The notes under the pieces are model-generated. The model searched no databases, was not told the DNA's origin, and worked only from the letters and a program-made list of their open reading frames with translations. Below, one piece after another: positions 12,795 through 25,600 of a stretch of DNA of 64,000 nt. The position numbers and the translations under genes are program-made. The stretch lies in NCBI GenBank assembly GCA_037013495.1, contig CM072801.1, forward strand, positions 83,871,816-83,935,815. The letters run 5' to 3'. How positions within the stretch are numbered: position 1 is the first letter of the stretch; each line of letters begins with the position of its first letter. The DNA is from Hippophae tibetana. Its lineage: Eukaryota > Streptophyta > Magnoliopsida > Rosales > Elaeagnaceae.

Positions 12795-14452
12795 AATTTG
12801 AAAATCTTAGGATGAAAGTAGATGAGACCTTTTTCTAAATTCTATGTTAAATTATGTGATATTACTGACACCAATGCCAATCTTGACACAAAAATTGATG
12901 ATTTCTTGATAATTTGAAAGATTTTCTTCTCATTTTTAGACCGTTTCCATGAAAATTTCACTACCATTGATAAAAGTGAGAATATAGACATTATGAAAAT
13001 AGAAAAATTGTTAGCTCACTTCAAACCTTTGGGATGAGCTTTTGAAAACCTCCAACGAACACAAAGATTGCTTTCAAAACTACCCTGACTAATGATGGTG
13101 ATAATGACAAGGATGAAGAACTCAAACTCTTATTCAAAATTCTCAAGAAACACTTTAACCAAAACAATTCATAGAGTAACTGGCAACCAAACGATTTAAG
13201 GGATCAAAATCAAAGAGAACTCAAACCAATGAGCTCTGAAGGTATGAAATATAAATCCATTGGACCTCAAAATTTTGAATGTATGAGTTATATTCACATT
13301 GTAACTAACTATGTAAACAAAAATAACAAAATTGGAAAAGTTTTCAATGTTACACTTACTAACTTTAAAAGTGATAATGACAATCTAGTTGAAGTAGAAA
13401 ATTATGACAATAACTATATGGAATTTACTACAACGATTGGTGGACATTCCATTAACTCTGACTTGATTTAGATGATGATGAAAGTGATGTTAAGTTTCTA
13501 CTCAATAAATTTAATGCAAATAATCTTGATGAATTTCTTTTTTATTTGGTTAGGAATAAGAGAGAAGTAACTAAATTAAATGACAAAATAAATCCTTTGA
13601 AATAAATTCCTCAGTACCGAAAAAAGAAAAACTTGATTTGTCTAAGCTTATTATTGATCTGAATTCAAGTCTTACACATCCTGAATAGGAAAATAAGAAA
13701 ATGGTACCGCAACTTGAACAATCTAAAGAAGTTGTAAAAAGGCTAACATCATAGTTGAAAGGCTAAACAAAATTATGGATTATGGAAAATATGTTGGAGA
13801 TAAGAGAGGATTACGCTATATAGATGAGGATTCTATACCATCATCTACAAAAACAACTAAGTTTGTAAAACCCTCCAACCCATCTTCTTCATAGGCTACA
13901 CACACAGCTTCAACATCAAAAACCACATCTATAAGGCCTTTTCATCATACTCTTCATGTTACTCATTATACACAATGAACAGTTACACCTGTGATTGAAA
14001 AATCTATTATATTCGTGCTTGTTTGTCATCATTGTGGTAGGAAAGGTCATATTAGACTCAAGTGAAGATTTTTGATGAATACTCCTAAATTTAATAATAC
14101 TTTCCATGCTTTGCATAGTAGGACTTATAACCATCATCCATCTATGCATGTTTCATCATATTCTAGGATGAATAGAAATTATAATAACATGTTCAAAAAT
14201 TCTACTAGAAAGCATGAAGTTGTAGGTTCAAATAGGCATGTAAAATTCAACACTTGTAATTCTAGGACTAATTACCATCTTCATATCATGCATGATGCAT
14301 CTTCATTTAGGATAAATGGAAAAACTAAAGGTAACTCCAAGTATATGCCAATGATAACTAAGGTATTTGATTTCCAATCCAAAGATATAAAGAAACCAAA
14401 ATTCAAGAAAGTTTGGGTTAAGAAAGATTGTCTTTTTTCGATCACCTGACCA
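12795..14452 (+). pseudogene. Copia-type gag without pol, third copy
   Basis: It starts inside gag (FENLRMKVDETF) with the N-terminal part missing. Next come a degenerate first knuckle (FECMSYIHIVTNYVNKN, about 13270), helical segments, and a second knuckle CHHCGRKGHIRLK near 14025-14065 whose last cysteine is a stop. The longest open piece (14072-14449) ends KKVWVKKDC and then stops. It matches the second copy closely but lacks the CACTA derivative. No protease, integrase or reverse transcriptase follows. The product would have been a capsid-type protein only; this copy is dead. Confidence 0.75.
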
Positions 14453-16105
14453 TCATTTATTGTTCACCTAGATACTTTTATTTGAGTGCTTAATTGACCC
14501 AAGGTAAGTATCTTTAGTTTGTTTGATTTTTTTTTATTTTTATTTTTATTGATGTTTCTTTAGTTTCAGAAAAAAGATAACATAGAAAAATTTTTAAAAA
14601 AGGAAAATATACATGATCATTATATACTTCATTCATATTTATTTTAATTGACTATATATTATATAAATAGATATTTTGACTTGTCCAATTACATATTTTT
14701 TAATTCTTGTGAATGATGTTGACATGAACCTACTCATACACTCACTAGACACATATGTATGTAATGCTTGAAGTTTATGATTGATTTTGTGAGATTCTAG
14801 AGAATAAGCTAAACTTGATTGCGGATTTATTTTTGAGATCTATCTTTCACTTTCTAAAATGATACTATAAAGAGACACCTAGTTTTGAGAAGGTTATCTA
14901 CTATGATGCATGAAGCTACTACATTGACCAGAGAGAGCTACCTCACAACTAGTGTGAAAGTCATTATATTAGGCTTTTGGTTGGTACATATTTCCTTAAA
15001 ACATTATAAAAATATTAAAGGAAAAAAGCAAAATACAAAGCTTTTGCATGCTCAAAAAGAAAAAGCCAAAAATAGTTATACAAAAAGATAATAAATAACT
15101 AATCTCTCTCACAAAAAAATAATACAAGAGGGGAATACAAAAAATATTATATTGATTAAAGTTCTCTCTCGGTAAGTAAATTTTATTTTGTGCACATATG
15201 AATTCAACTATAATTTTTTTATGATAGGTGATACTCCTTCCTTTAAATCCTTCATAATTAATTAAAAATGAATTACTTAACATATTGTTGTATTTTCAAT
15301 ATTTATCTCACTTTTGATGACTATCAATATGTTACTATATGCGTTAGTATGTTTGTATGACTTAACCTCATATATTTATGTTGTCAATGGATAGTCACAC
15401 TTTAAGCAAAATTAATTTCATCATTTGTGTGTACTGTTGTAGTTATATTAAATAAAGTCTGCTACCCTTAACTCCAAAAACAAATTATATATATCATTTT
15501 TTATAAATTTTTGTTTTATTCTAATTTATTTAGAGAATTTGTACAAGTTAAGGGCAGCTTATTCATTTTGAAAAAAATATCTTATTTTTAGCTTTCTGTT
15601 TTGATTGTTACTGAGCTTTCAAAAATGTGTACTCCTATTTTCAGTCATTAAATAAACTACTTACTTGCTCAACCTGTTTATCATTTCTTTATGATTATAT
15701 TATTTATTCATATAACAAAAAAAGTAAAGAGTTATTGAGCATTAATTGAAAATATATAAAGGGGAGAGTTATGATTGAATTTTTTAAAAAATATTCCACA
15801 TAGGAGTAATGCCTTTTAATTTTATGTTATTATTACTCATTCTTATAAATATTCTTCACTTTTTATATTAGTATATACACTAAACTAATGAAGAATGAGT
15901 CTTTCAAAACAAATTGTTTGGGTATTTACGGTTTTTGACTTTTAGTATTAAAATGAGCCTTCAAGATTCAAGCGAAGATGGTTTCACTTGATCATAGGAC
16001 AATACAAATATATCAAAATTTATTTTTCCTATGAGCATTATGAAATGAGAGAGAGGTTTTGTCACATGAATATACCAAAGGGGGAGATTTTAAGTTCTAT
16101 GTGAT
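14453..16105 (+). other. Non-coding 3' region of third gag copy
   Basis: It is homologous to 10021-11517. It ends with a purine tract (aaagggggagatttt, about 16075-16090) just before LTR-A copy 3, a better-preserved polypurine tract than in the second copy. No coding sequence was seen. Confidence 0.65.
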
Positions 16106-16693
16106 TGTTGATGATATTTGTGAATAAAATATACATATGTAATTTTAGTTTTTAGGTGCGTCCTTCAAGAATATTTTCAAACCAAAGAAACTACAAAGCT
16201 CCAAATTTCACAAATGAGGTATATCTTTGTTCCTATGCACGTTACATTTCATATTAGATAGATAGGAACATTTTGAAATTAGGCTACTCGATCGATCGAT
16301 ATATGTCTAGATCGATCGAGAATCAATTTACTTAGTTTGAAAAGTCATGAATTAATTATTTAATTGACTAGATCGATCAAATAATTAATGATCGATCGAT
16401 CGAGTAGTATATTGATTGATTTATTAGTTAGATAAATCAACCTTGGTTCATAATTAATTATTTATTACATAGGACTAATCAATAATTGACTGGATTGATC
16501 AAACATGTTTTGATTAATATATTAAGGGCATTCGATTGATCAAACTATGTACTCAATCAATCGAGAATATGTTAGGTCGATCGAGCGGCCAAAGCTTTAA
16601 TTTTAAAACCTATTTATAACTCGTATTGAATTGACGTTTTACTATATTGTCTTTTTTTCTTTGAAACTCTTATAACTTATTTTATAGAATAGA
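16106..16693 (+). repeat. LTR-A copy 3, truncated
   Basis: It starts TGTTGATGATATTTG and matches the first part of copies 1 and 2, including gtaattttagtttttaggtg and a dense gatcgatcgat cluster (16280-16580). Similarity ends near 16693, where a minus-strand copia fragment begins; the rest of the LTR is missing. Confidence 0.7.
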
Positions 16694-16699
16694 ATTCAA

Positions 16700-17860
16700 A
16701 TTTGTCCAAATCAGAAATAGAAATCAAATTATGTATAAAAGATAGTACAATAAATGTCTTGTTAAGATCCAAAAAATCTTGTCTTTAATAATAACCTAAA
16801 TTTTCCTATTGTCTCAACTTGAACTGTCTTGCCATCACTCATATAGATGTATCTTTCACCATCACTTGATGCTAAAAATTTAGGAAACCCATCATAAACA
16901 CATTGTTATGAATTTTCCCATTAGAATATATCCTTCACGTGTGTCTAAGTACTGAAGTTAAATTAACCTTAAACCAAACCAAATTAAGAAGCATACCTTA
17001 CCATGCATGATAATTGGTTCTTCTTGTACCTTCAACTCTATAGAAGAAATAACCAGTACCTTATGGTTCATCCATTTTTGTTTACGTGTAATATATGTAA
17101 ATTCCTTATCTTTCCTCCTTTTCTTTCTCTTATCCTTATACTTGAATATTGAGGATAGGTGAGCACTCTTTATCTTATCTTACTTTAGCCTTTTCTCTTT
17201 CTGAATACAATATAAGATGAGCTCATTTAGAGACCAAATCTATTTTTGAAAACTGTAGCTCACTTTAAATTAACTAAACTGTATCAGAAGAGATATCAAA
17301 ACCAAATACACCAGCAAGTCCTCAAATAATTCTAGCTTAAATGCTCTCAATTTGAAAATAAGATGAGGCATCTATATGATGTATTCCCTGATATTACATT
17401 TGTCCCTATACCTCATTTAAATTAGACTTGTTAAGAGCGTACCCATTTTAGCCTTTTCTTTTCTTACAAATATATTTTCAATATCCGAAAGGAACTCTTT
17501 AGCTATAGTGATATTTTTAGACATTGTGCCCTTGAGTGCTTCAAAAATGGCCTTAGTCATGATCATCATACACATAAAATTTATCTCTCCTACCTTTTCT
17601 TTTTCCTTTCTTTCATCAATAATACTCTTATTCGTAAGTGTTGCAAGAGAATCAATCTTTTATGCAAGGTCGAGATCTATGACTCTAAGAACGATCAAGA
17701 AGTCCTCTTACCATGACTTAAAGTTAGTGTCATTTAGCATAAGAATAGAGTTCGTGTTGTAGTAATATTAGAAGAATTATTCACAACTAAATCCAAAAAA
17801 TAACAAACAAATAAATAAGCTCACATAAGTCTCAGAACCAAAATAATCAATTCAAGTGAA
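16700..17860 (-). pseudogene. Decayed copia gag and protease start
   Basis: The minus-strand reading has LNDTNFKSW, then MCMMIMTKAIFEALKGT and FLSDIENIFV (UBN2-type gag, about 17790-17440). QFSxFKVSY, IWSLNELI, and KEKRLKxDK follow (about 17290-17180), and near 16860 comes DGERYIYMSDGKTVQVETIG, typical of the stretch after the protease site in copia polyproteins. A degenerate tRNA-Met-like primer site (ggttctgagac) lies on the minus strand near 17845-17835. Stops and frameshifts are frequent. Integrase and reverse transcriptase are absent, so the element is truncated at its junction with LTR-A copy 3. Confidence 0.7.
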
Positions 17861-18791
17861 GGTAAATCTCATCTAAAGATACCAAGCACTTTATTAATGT
17901 CATATCTTTAGACAAAAATATTAACTTGTAGATGACATCTTAGTTAGTAATTAAACATTGATAATAAGAACATGTCTAACAGTACATCTTTTTTTAGGCC
18001 GATTTATTGTTCACATGCAAAATCAATTTATTACCACAACTGTACATACAATTATATTAAATATCAACCTTTTTTTGTGCCCATTAATATTCATATAAGT
18101 TACAAGTATACAATTATTTATATTCCAAAAAAAATTAATTTTCATAAAATGTTACTTTTATGACATATTGTTTCAATTAATTAATCTCAAATTATATACA
18201 AACATGCCAATAGATGAATTTAAAGTTGTAAAAAAATACATATGTCAACAACGGTTAATACTAGTCAAATTTGGTCAACGAAAGTATACACCAATCAACA
18301 ATAATCAACATCAGTCAATGCCGGTCTAACTCTTGTTAGGTTAAAATTTATTGTTCATAAAATTTTTATCTAAATTTTTACCCATTAATTGAAAACTTAT
18401 TAATCTGAAACTTCGACTCAAAACTTCTTTAAATCCATGAATTCTAGACTTCAAAAAAATTGTTTAAAGGATTTTTTTTTTAAGATAAAAAATGCGATAA
18501 TCAATACAAAATAGCACAAAAAAACCTTAACTCTTGGTTGCTGCTAACCGTGCCGCTGCTGATGATTCATAGAGACTAAATGTAGAAAAATATTACAAGA
18601 GGCTTATCATCGAAGGATATAATGAAAACATTATATATGTGTGTGGGATAAATGGCCCCAATATTTTATCCAATTATTTATACTACTTTAGTTCAACGGT
18701 TATAAAATAGTACCTTTTTATATACTTTCTAATAAATCTCAAACGTTGGAATAAGTACGTAAAAAAATTATATAAAAAGTTAAGGTTTTTG

Positions 18792-18823
<32 letters not shown>

Positions 18824-19588
18824 CATTCTTACACCTTAAAATATAAGAGTATTAGCACAATTAATTTATAGATTTACGTTCTTCTACAATATTCTATTAT
18901 ATTACTCTTAAAATTTTGATATGACATGAATTATAGTGCAAAAAGAAGGTTCTTGGGTACATAAACGTATTTTCACATATCTTTCCCAAATCATTGAGTT
19001 TTTGCTTCAATTTATTTTGTTTTAATAATAAGTATTTTTAAACAAAACAATATAAATAGAAGATAAGAAAAATTAAATATATTATTAGAAAAGATAAAAT
19101 ATAAATAAGAAAACAAAAAGAATAATTAAATAATTTTATTAAGTATAATCTAATTTATTGAATAAAATTTATCAGCATCATAATCTATAGATTATTAATA
19201 TAGTGTTTTACCTTATTTGTCTATCTCAGATGTTGACAGTCTAAATGAGATATGGGTTGTGTACGTATATATATATATATATATTTCCAATTACAAATTG
19301 ACTAATTATTCTAGTGTTAAGTATTTTCCACGAGTTTCAGTTCACTACCAATCTCAAATTGACTTATTCTAGTGTTAAGTATTCTAGCGAAACTTATGTT
19401 GGAAAAACCAATCAAAAATAAATAGAATAACTCTTTCCGAACATCTTGCAGAATAGGAAAAAGCTAATTAACTAATAATAAAAACTTAAATATTTTTTTA
19501 TTAAGATATTATATATTATTTCTTTGAAATAATCCTCATCCTCAAACTTTGAAATTGAAGTCAATTATCAAAATCAGCGTGATTGCCA
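17861..19588. other. AT-rich intergenic DNA downstream of MATE
   Basis: I see no gene here. The MATE stop codon is at 19589-19591, so this is its 3' flank; no clear polyadenylation context could be chosen among many AATAAA-like words. It holds gtcaac-type short repeats at about 18245-18325 and TA dinucleotide runs at 18798-18824 and 19266-19284. Confidence 0.5.
18798..18824. repeat. (TA)n microsatellite
   Basis: An uninterrupted TA dinucleotide run of about 26 bp. A shorter run lies at 19266-19284. Confidence 0.9.
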
Positions 19589-19654
19589 TTAATGCTTATC
19601 TTCTTCTGGATCAGATGTTGACCACTTCTTTACACGCTTGCTGGCTTTCTCTGC
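19589..19654 (-). CDS. MATE terminal exon with stop
   Basis: This 66-nt exon encodes the charged cytosolic tail [21 protein letters not shown] and a TAA stop. The acceptor is tttgcag ending at 19655. The tail (WDKE joined to [11 protein letters not shown]) has the form seen at the ends of plant DTX proteins. Confidence 0.92.
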   Translation of the reverse strand, partial: AEKASKRVKKWSTSDPEEDKH

Positions 19655-22600
19655 CTGCAAAGTTTACCCAACCAATTAAGGTGCACTTTCTACATATTAA
19701 TAATGAATCATGAGCAAAATAATATACATATATATATATATAGTGAGAGAAACAAATTAATAAATAATTACTATATATATGATGAAGAATACATACCTCT
19801 TTATCCCAATCGCTGCGTATTGTTATGATAGCCAATATCACTGTTTGAATTGCTGTTCCTCCAAATATCATCCCACCCCATAAACCCTGTCATGCATTAA
19901 CCAATGCTAAATAATATTTACGATAATAATTTCTATTAACTTGTATAAAAAACGGTGGTTTCAACTTTTTTATATATATATTTTTTATACTTATAAAATT
20001 AAATATATATTATGATATAAAAATCAGATATAGGATATTTTACATTTTTTAATAGATAATGTATTTATGACTATGTTATTTATTTATTCATATATGAAGT
20101 TTTTTTTTTTAAATTATAAAGTCAAACTTATAATATGATGTGAAATTTTTTTCTTCAATACATCACTTTTTAATAAAAAAAATATACACAATAATTATAT
20201 TAAAATAAGGTATTGTAATAATATTAATACTTAAATTTTTGATTTTTTTGTATAAGTTATTTTTCACTTAATACAAGATTATATCATTATGATTACATTA
20301 TTTATCTACTCATTTACTAAACAATTTTTCTTTTTAATTATAAAATTAAATTTATATTATGGTGTGAAAAACATTATTTACACACAAAATAATAATATCA
20401 AAATTATTTATTGTAACAATACCAACAATTAAATTTTTTAATAATTATGACTATATCATTTATCTATTCATATACAAATCAAATTATACTTAAATAATCT
20501 TTTTATTTATTGACTATGTTTTATTTCTATTAGTTAAATTAGGTATCACAATTGGGAAGTATAATACTTACTTATCAAACTACATATAATTAAGTTTTTT
20601 AAAATTATTAACTACATAAATAAATCCTTATTTATCTATCTAGTAATGTTGTTATAAAGATATATAAATAAATAAAACTAACTTAAAGTAAAAATTTAAT
20701 TTTGTACGAATATATTATTCATAATTTTTAAGTTATAACTTAATCATATTTATAGTATAAAAGTTTTTATAATATCATTTTAAATTTAATATTTATATTA
20801 ATTATATTATTTTTATTAAATAAATATTTAACAACATAAATTGATTTTAAAGACGGAGAATCTAAATCGCACGTGCGCCTAGCTAATAATAATTAAAAAG
20901 GAGTCTATAATTTTGTGTTTCATGTTTAATTCTAAGCGAGATGGTAGAGCCTGTGAAAATAAAGTCTGATGCTTGCTTGACTCAAGGCAAGGCATGCATG
21001 TTTGCTAATGCGGTACAAAATATCTTGCGTAATATTTGTGCGGTATAATATTTGGTGTGAAATTAAATTGTATAGTATATAATAAAAATTATATGAATAT
21101 TTAGAAATTTTGATTTAATTATATATTGATTAAATAAATCATTTTTCCATCAAATTATACTGAAAGTTATAAAAATATCACTTAACTTTAATTTATATCT
21201 AAAATATTTATTAACCTTTAATTAACATATAAATCTTCCATCATTTGTTTATAATAAAACTTACATAAATTCATTAACGTGTAAAAACAACTGTAATATT
21301 CAAAAATTAAGAAGTGATTCCTGTAATTTTATAATAAAAATAAGTTTTTGATATAGAATTGTAGTTTAATTTTTAAATATAATAATTATATTTATTAAAT
21401 TATTAAATCATTTTGATTCTAAAAATTAAAAATCAACTTAGAATTTAATCAATAGATACAATGTGAGTACTAAAAATATTTATACACTATTTACAATATT
21501 AATAATTTGATATAATTAATCACTTCTTAACTTTAACTTCATTCTAATTTTATTTATTTTTTATTGTTTTTAGATTTTATTATTATTATTATTTAAATTT
21601 TATTATAAATTTAAAGAAAATAAATATACAAAATTTTAAAAACATATCATCTAACTAATCAAATTTAAACGAAAATTTCAATAAATAAAAGTATTTAAAA
21701 AAAGAAAGAAAATATGTTGAAACGGTTTGGACGCGATGGGCACGCGTTATATATATATATAAATATATGAGAAAGGAACAACTGCGCAGAACTTAAACAA
21801 AGAAAAAAGCATAAAATTGCGCTGGGTAGGAGAAGAAAAGCAAAAAAAAAAAAAAAAAAGCTACTACTAAGACAAAGATGGACAAAAATGGAGAGAGAAA
21901 AAAGCCGGACGGTCGAAGCAAATGTAGATTTTTCAACATTAATTTTCCTTTCAATTCTTCCAAGAAAATTAGGATGAATTTAATTTTTAACATGAACTAT
22001 ATTTTCATATTCTAGGAAAAAAATGTAATCTAAATCTAAATGATGCTTGATTTTTCATGTTAATTTCAATTATTTTCTCTTTATATTTATCTGATTTATT
22101 CTGAGTTTACTGCTTCTATTTAATTGACCATTAAATAGATGATCTTAATATTGTGATTTGTTGTTGAAAGAGGAAATTATAGGATAAATCTGAAATATTT
22201 CAACGTAGGTACACTATTACAAAAAGAGGTATTTAAGTCGCTGTGTAAAGTCAATTTTTTCCAAAAATCAACTTATAATGAATTTAAAGTCAATTCGGTG
22301 TACAACCAACGCTATCCACATTGGACGTAGCGTCGATTGACGTGGAGAACCGACGCTACCCACATAGATATCGTCGGTTCGTCATGTGAATCGACACTAG
22401 CCACGTGGATAAAGTCGGTTCTCTACGTCAACCGACGCAATGTCTTATTTTTTAAATTAAAAAATTGATGAAGTAAATACAATTAAAATAAATTATTATT
22501 TTATTTGACTCTTTAGAATTTAAATTGGATAAAAATAATTTTTCCTTTTTTTTAGACAATTAGTTTTAAAAATGATATAATTTTGTTTATTTGTTTGGAT

Positions 22601-25600
22601 ATTTAAATTTATATATGTACCTACAATATATCTTTATTTAATTTTGTGTATATGTTTTAATTAAATATTATTCTAAAGTAATTATTTTTTTCTATTTCTA
22701 TAGTACGTATATGCATAATCTAAATAAAATAATAATTGATAAAAAAATTAAATTGCGTGGATATCGTCGATTGACGTGACGAATCGACGCTATTCCTCTA
22801 ATATATTCAAATTCGACTCATTTTTTACACAGAACTCCAATTTCTTCATTTCTTTTCTCTATTTTCTCCCAAAACCGAGCTACACTACCACATTCTTTCT
22901 AAATTTTCGGCCACCTCCGACCACCATTTGCAACGTCGTTTTGTGAGTTATATTACTCTTCTTATTATCTTTCAGATCTACTATTTTTTGAGCGAAATAC
23001 TAAAAAACATTTATACCCATTTTTTGTATAAATTTTTTATTTATGTATGTTTTTTATTTAATTTGCTTGTTATTATGTTTGACTTATTTTATGTGGAAAT
23101 AATATCTGAAATGATGTGGGTTTGATGGATTATATATATTTATTGTGTGTGGATAAATTTATTTATATATTATAAATAATTATATTTTATTAAGTAGAAT
23201 TTTGCAGCTTATTATTCAGTTTGTTTTATTTTTTGTATAAAATTTTGATTTAGGTATATTTTTTATTTTGCTTCTTATTATGTTTGACTTATTTTACGTG
23301 AAAATAATATCTGAAATGTTGTGGTTTTACTGTGCGTGGATAAATTTATTTATATAAAAATAATTATATTTTATTAAATAGTGAATAGAGGAAAAATAAT
23401 GTTTTTTTAAATTTGTAAGAAATTATATTAGTATAAGAGTTATACGTGCTATCTATTGACTCTTAAAAAAATTATAAATATATATTTATAAACTCAATAA
23501 TTTAAATAATATATATATATATATATTAATAAAAATCAAATAATAACTAAAAACTAAGTAGTATTATTATTTTTATTTATATATGCTACTTATGTGTTAA
23601 AATGTTAAATATGTTACTATAGTAGTCCCTATATACTTCTATAGAATGTTATATACGTATAATTAATATTACTTTTTAATTATGATATAGTAACATGCTT
23701 AGAAATTAGAATCAACCAAAGTTATTGGTTCTTATATATTCATGTTGGCATGTTACTTATTTTTTAATTTGTATAGAAATGGTTTTGTAAAATGATTAAA
23801 ATGATAATTGTTTTGTATTATGTATGTTTTGATATATATTCTGATAATTAGGAAATTTATATATAAGAATACTTGAAATATATTCATTGTATACATAATT
23901 AAGTAATATGTTTAACCAATATTAGTAAATTCTCAAATAAATTGCCTAATGTATGTGATGATCTAATTGATGATGATGATTCTTCGTCATGGGCTCGAAG
24001 TGATTGTGAAGGAATATATGTATACGATCAATAACCTAATTAAACATAATGTATGTTCTATATTGTTGTAATAACTCTTATATATATGTATGTTCCTAAA
24101 ATTTTCAATTAATTTATATTTCTTCATTGTTTGCAGATATTTCATGGATCTTCGGATAACAGAGCTTGTAAATCCAAATGATCCATTGGGGTATTTGAAA
24201 AGAAGAGGTTGGGCGAATATACCTGATGCTCCACTTAACCCAGATGGTAGAATACCTATTCTATTTGATGCCACTGGTACTCCAATAGGGAAAAATAGTC
24301 AACAATTGAAATCCTTTATTGATCAACTTGTAAAGTCCAGTATACAAATCAATATAAATGATTGGTCTTAGGTTGACGATGCAAAAAAGTTCAAAATATG
24401 GATAACCATTTGTGTAAGTCTCTTATATTTTATAATCAATATATATTATATTAGGTGTGTATTATATCTAATCTTTTGTATTGTGTTTTTACAGAATTGT
24501 TACAAAGTCGATGACAGTTGGAAGAGCAAGTGTTATAAGATTGCAAATAAGGCGTGGAAGGAATACAAGACTTCTAGATTGGCAAGAAATTATGTATTTC
24601 TATATTTAGAACCACTTGATGAGAATGAGCTCTACACAATCCTTGAAGGACACCCTTAGATTACACCTCAATTTTGGAAAGAATTTGTGGATTATAGATG
24701 TTCAGATGAATTTCAAATTATTAGGGAAGATCATCAGAATGTACAAATGCATAACATTCTTCCTAACCGTACTGGGAGGTCTTTAAATCCTGAAGTTAGA
24801 TATAGAATGATATTATTAATTTGTCTTAATTTATAAATATTTTTATATTTATTTTTCTCAATTTAATTTCATGTCATTGTTAATAAAATTTTCATAATTT
24901 ATATAGGAAGCTGAATTGGGTAGACATGTTACACGAACTGAATTGTACATAGAAACAAAGACTCCCAAAATGAAGAATTCAAGACCGATGACTAAGTGAG
25001 GAGAAGAACAATTAAATAAGTTGGTTAGTAATTTCGGTTGATAAAAAGTCTTAATGATATTGAATAATTGATGTAATAATGAATGATATGTTTGTGTGCT
25101 TTATTATTTGTAAAGAGTTGTTCAAGAAAAAATATCGAGGGGTGAAATAATCGAAGAGCCTGGGAGAGATGCTTTATATCATGCATTTGGACGCGAGCAT
25201 CCTGGTCATGTTACGGGAGGTAGCCAATATGATGGTTCTATGGATTATTTTAACATTCCAAAACAAAAGCCTCATACGGTAAGTAAGGATAAGTACACTA
25301 AAATTGAAGAAGAATTCAACTCCTTTAAGGCCTCAGTGATAAGTGAGATTGCCACTCTAAAAGAACATCAATCACAACAAATGTCAGCCATGACATCATG
25401 CTACAACGAGGGCATGCCATATTGGCCAAACATGCAACCATCCATGCCAGGCATACCACCATCCATGCCAGGCATGCCACAATCCATGCCAAACATGCCA
25501 CCATACATGACAGACAGGCCACCATCCATGCCAGACATGCCACCCACGTAATCTCATTGTGCTCAAACTAAATCCAGTATGGGATATAGTCATCCTATTT

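Noticed and set aside
16280-16580. Possible CRISPR-like array from repeated gatcgatcga
   Set aside because: The repeat is too short, spacing is irregular, and the DNA is plant LTR sequence.
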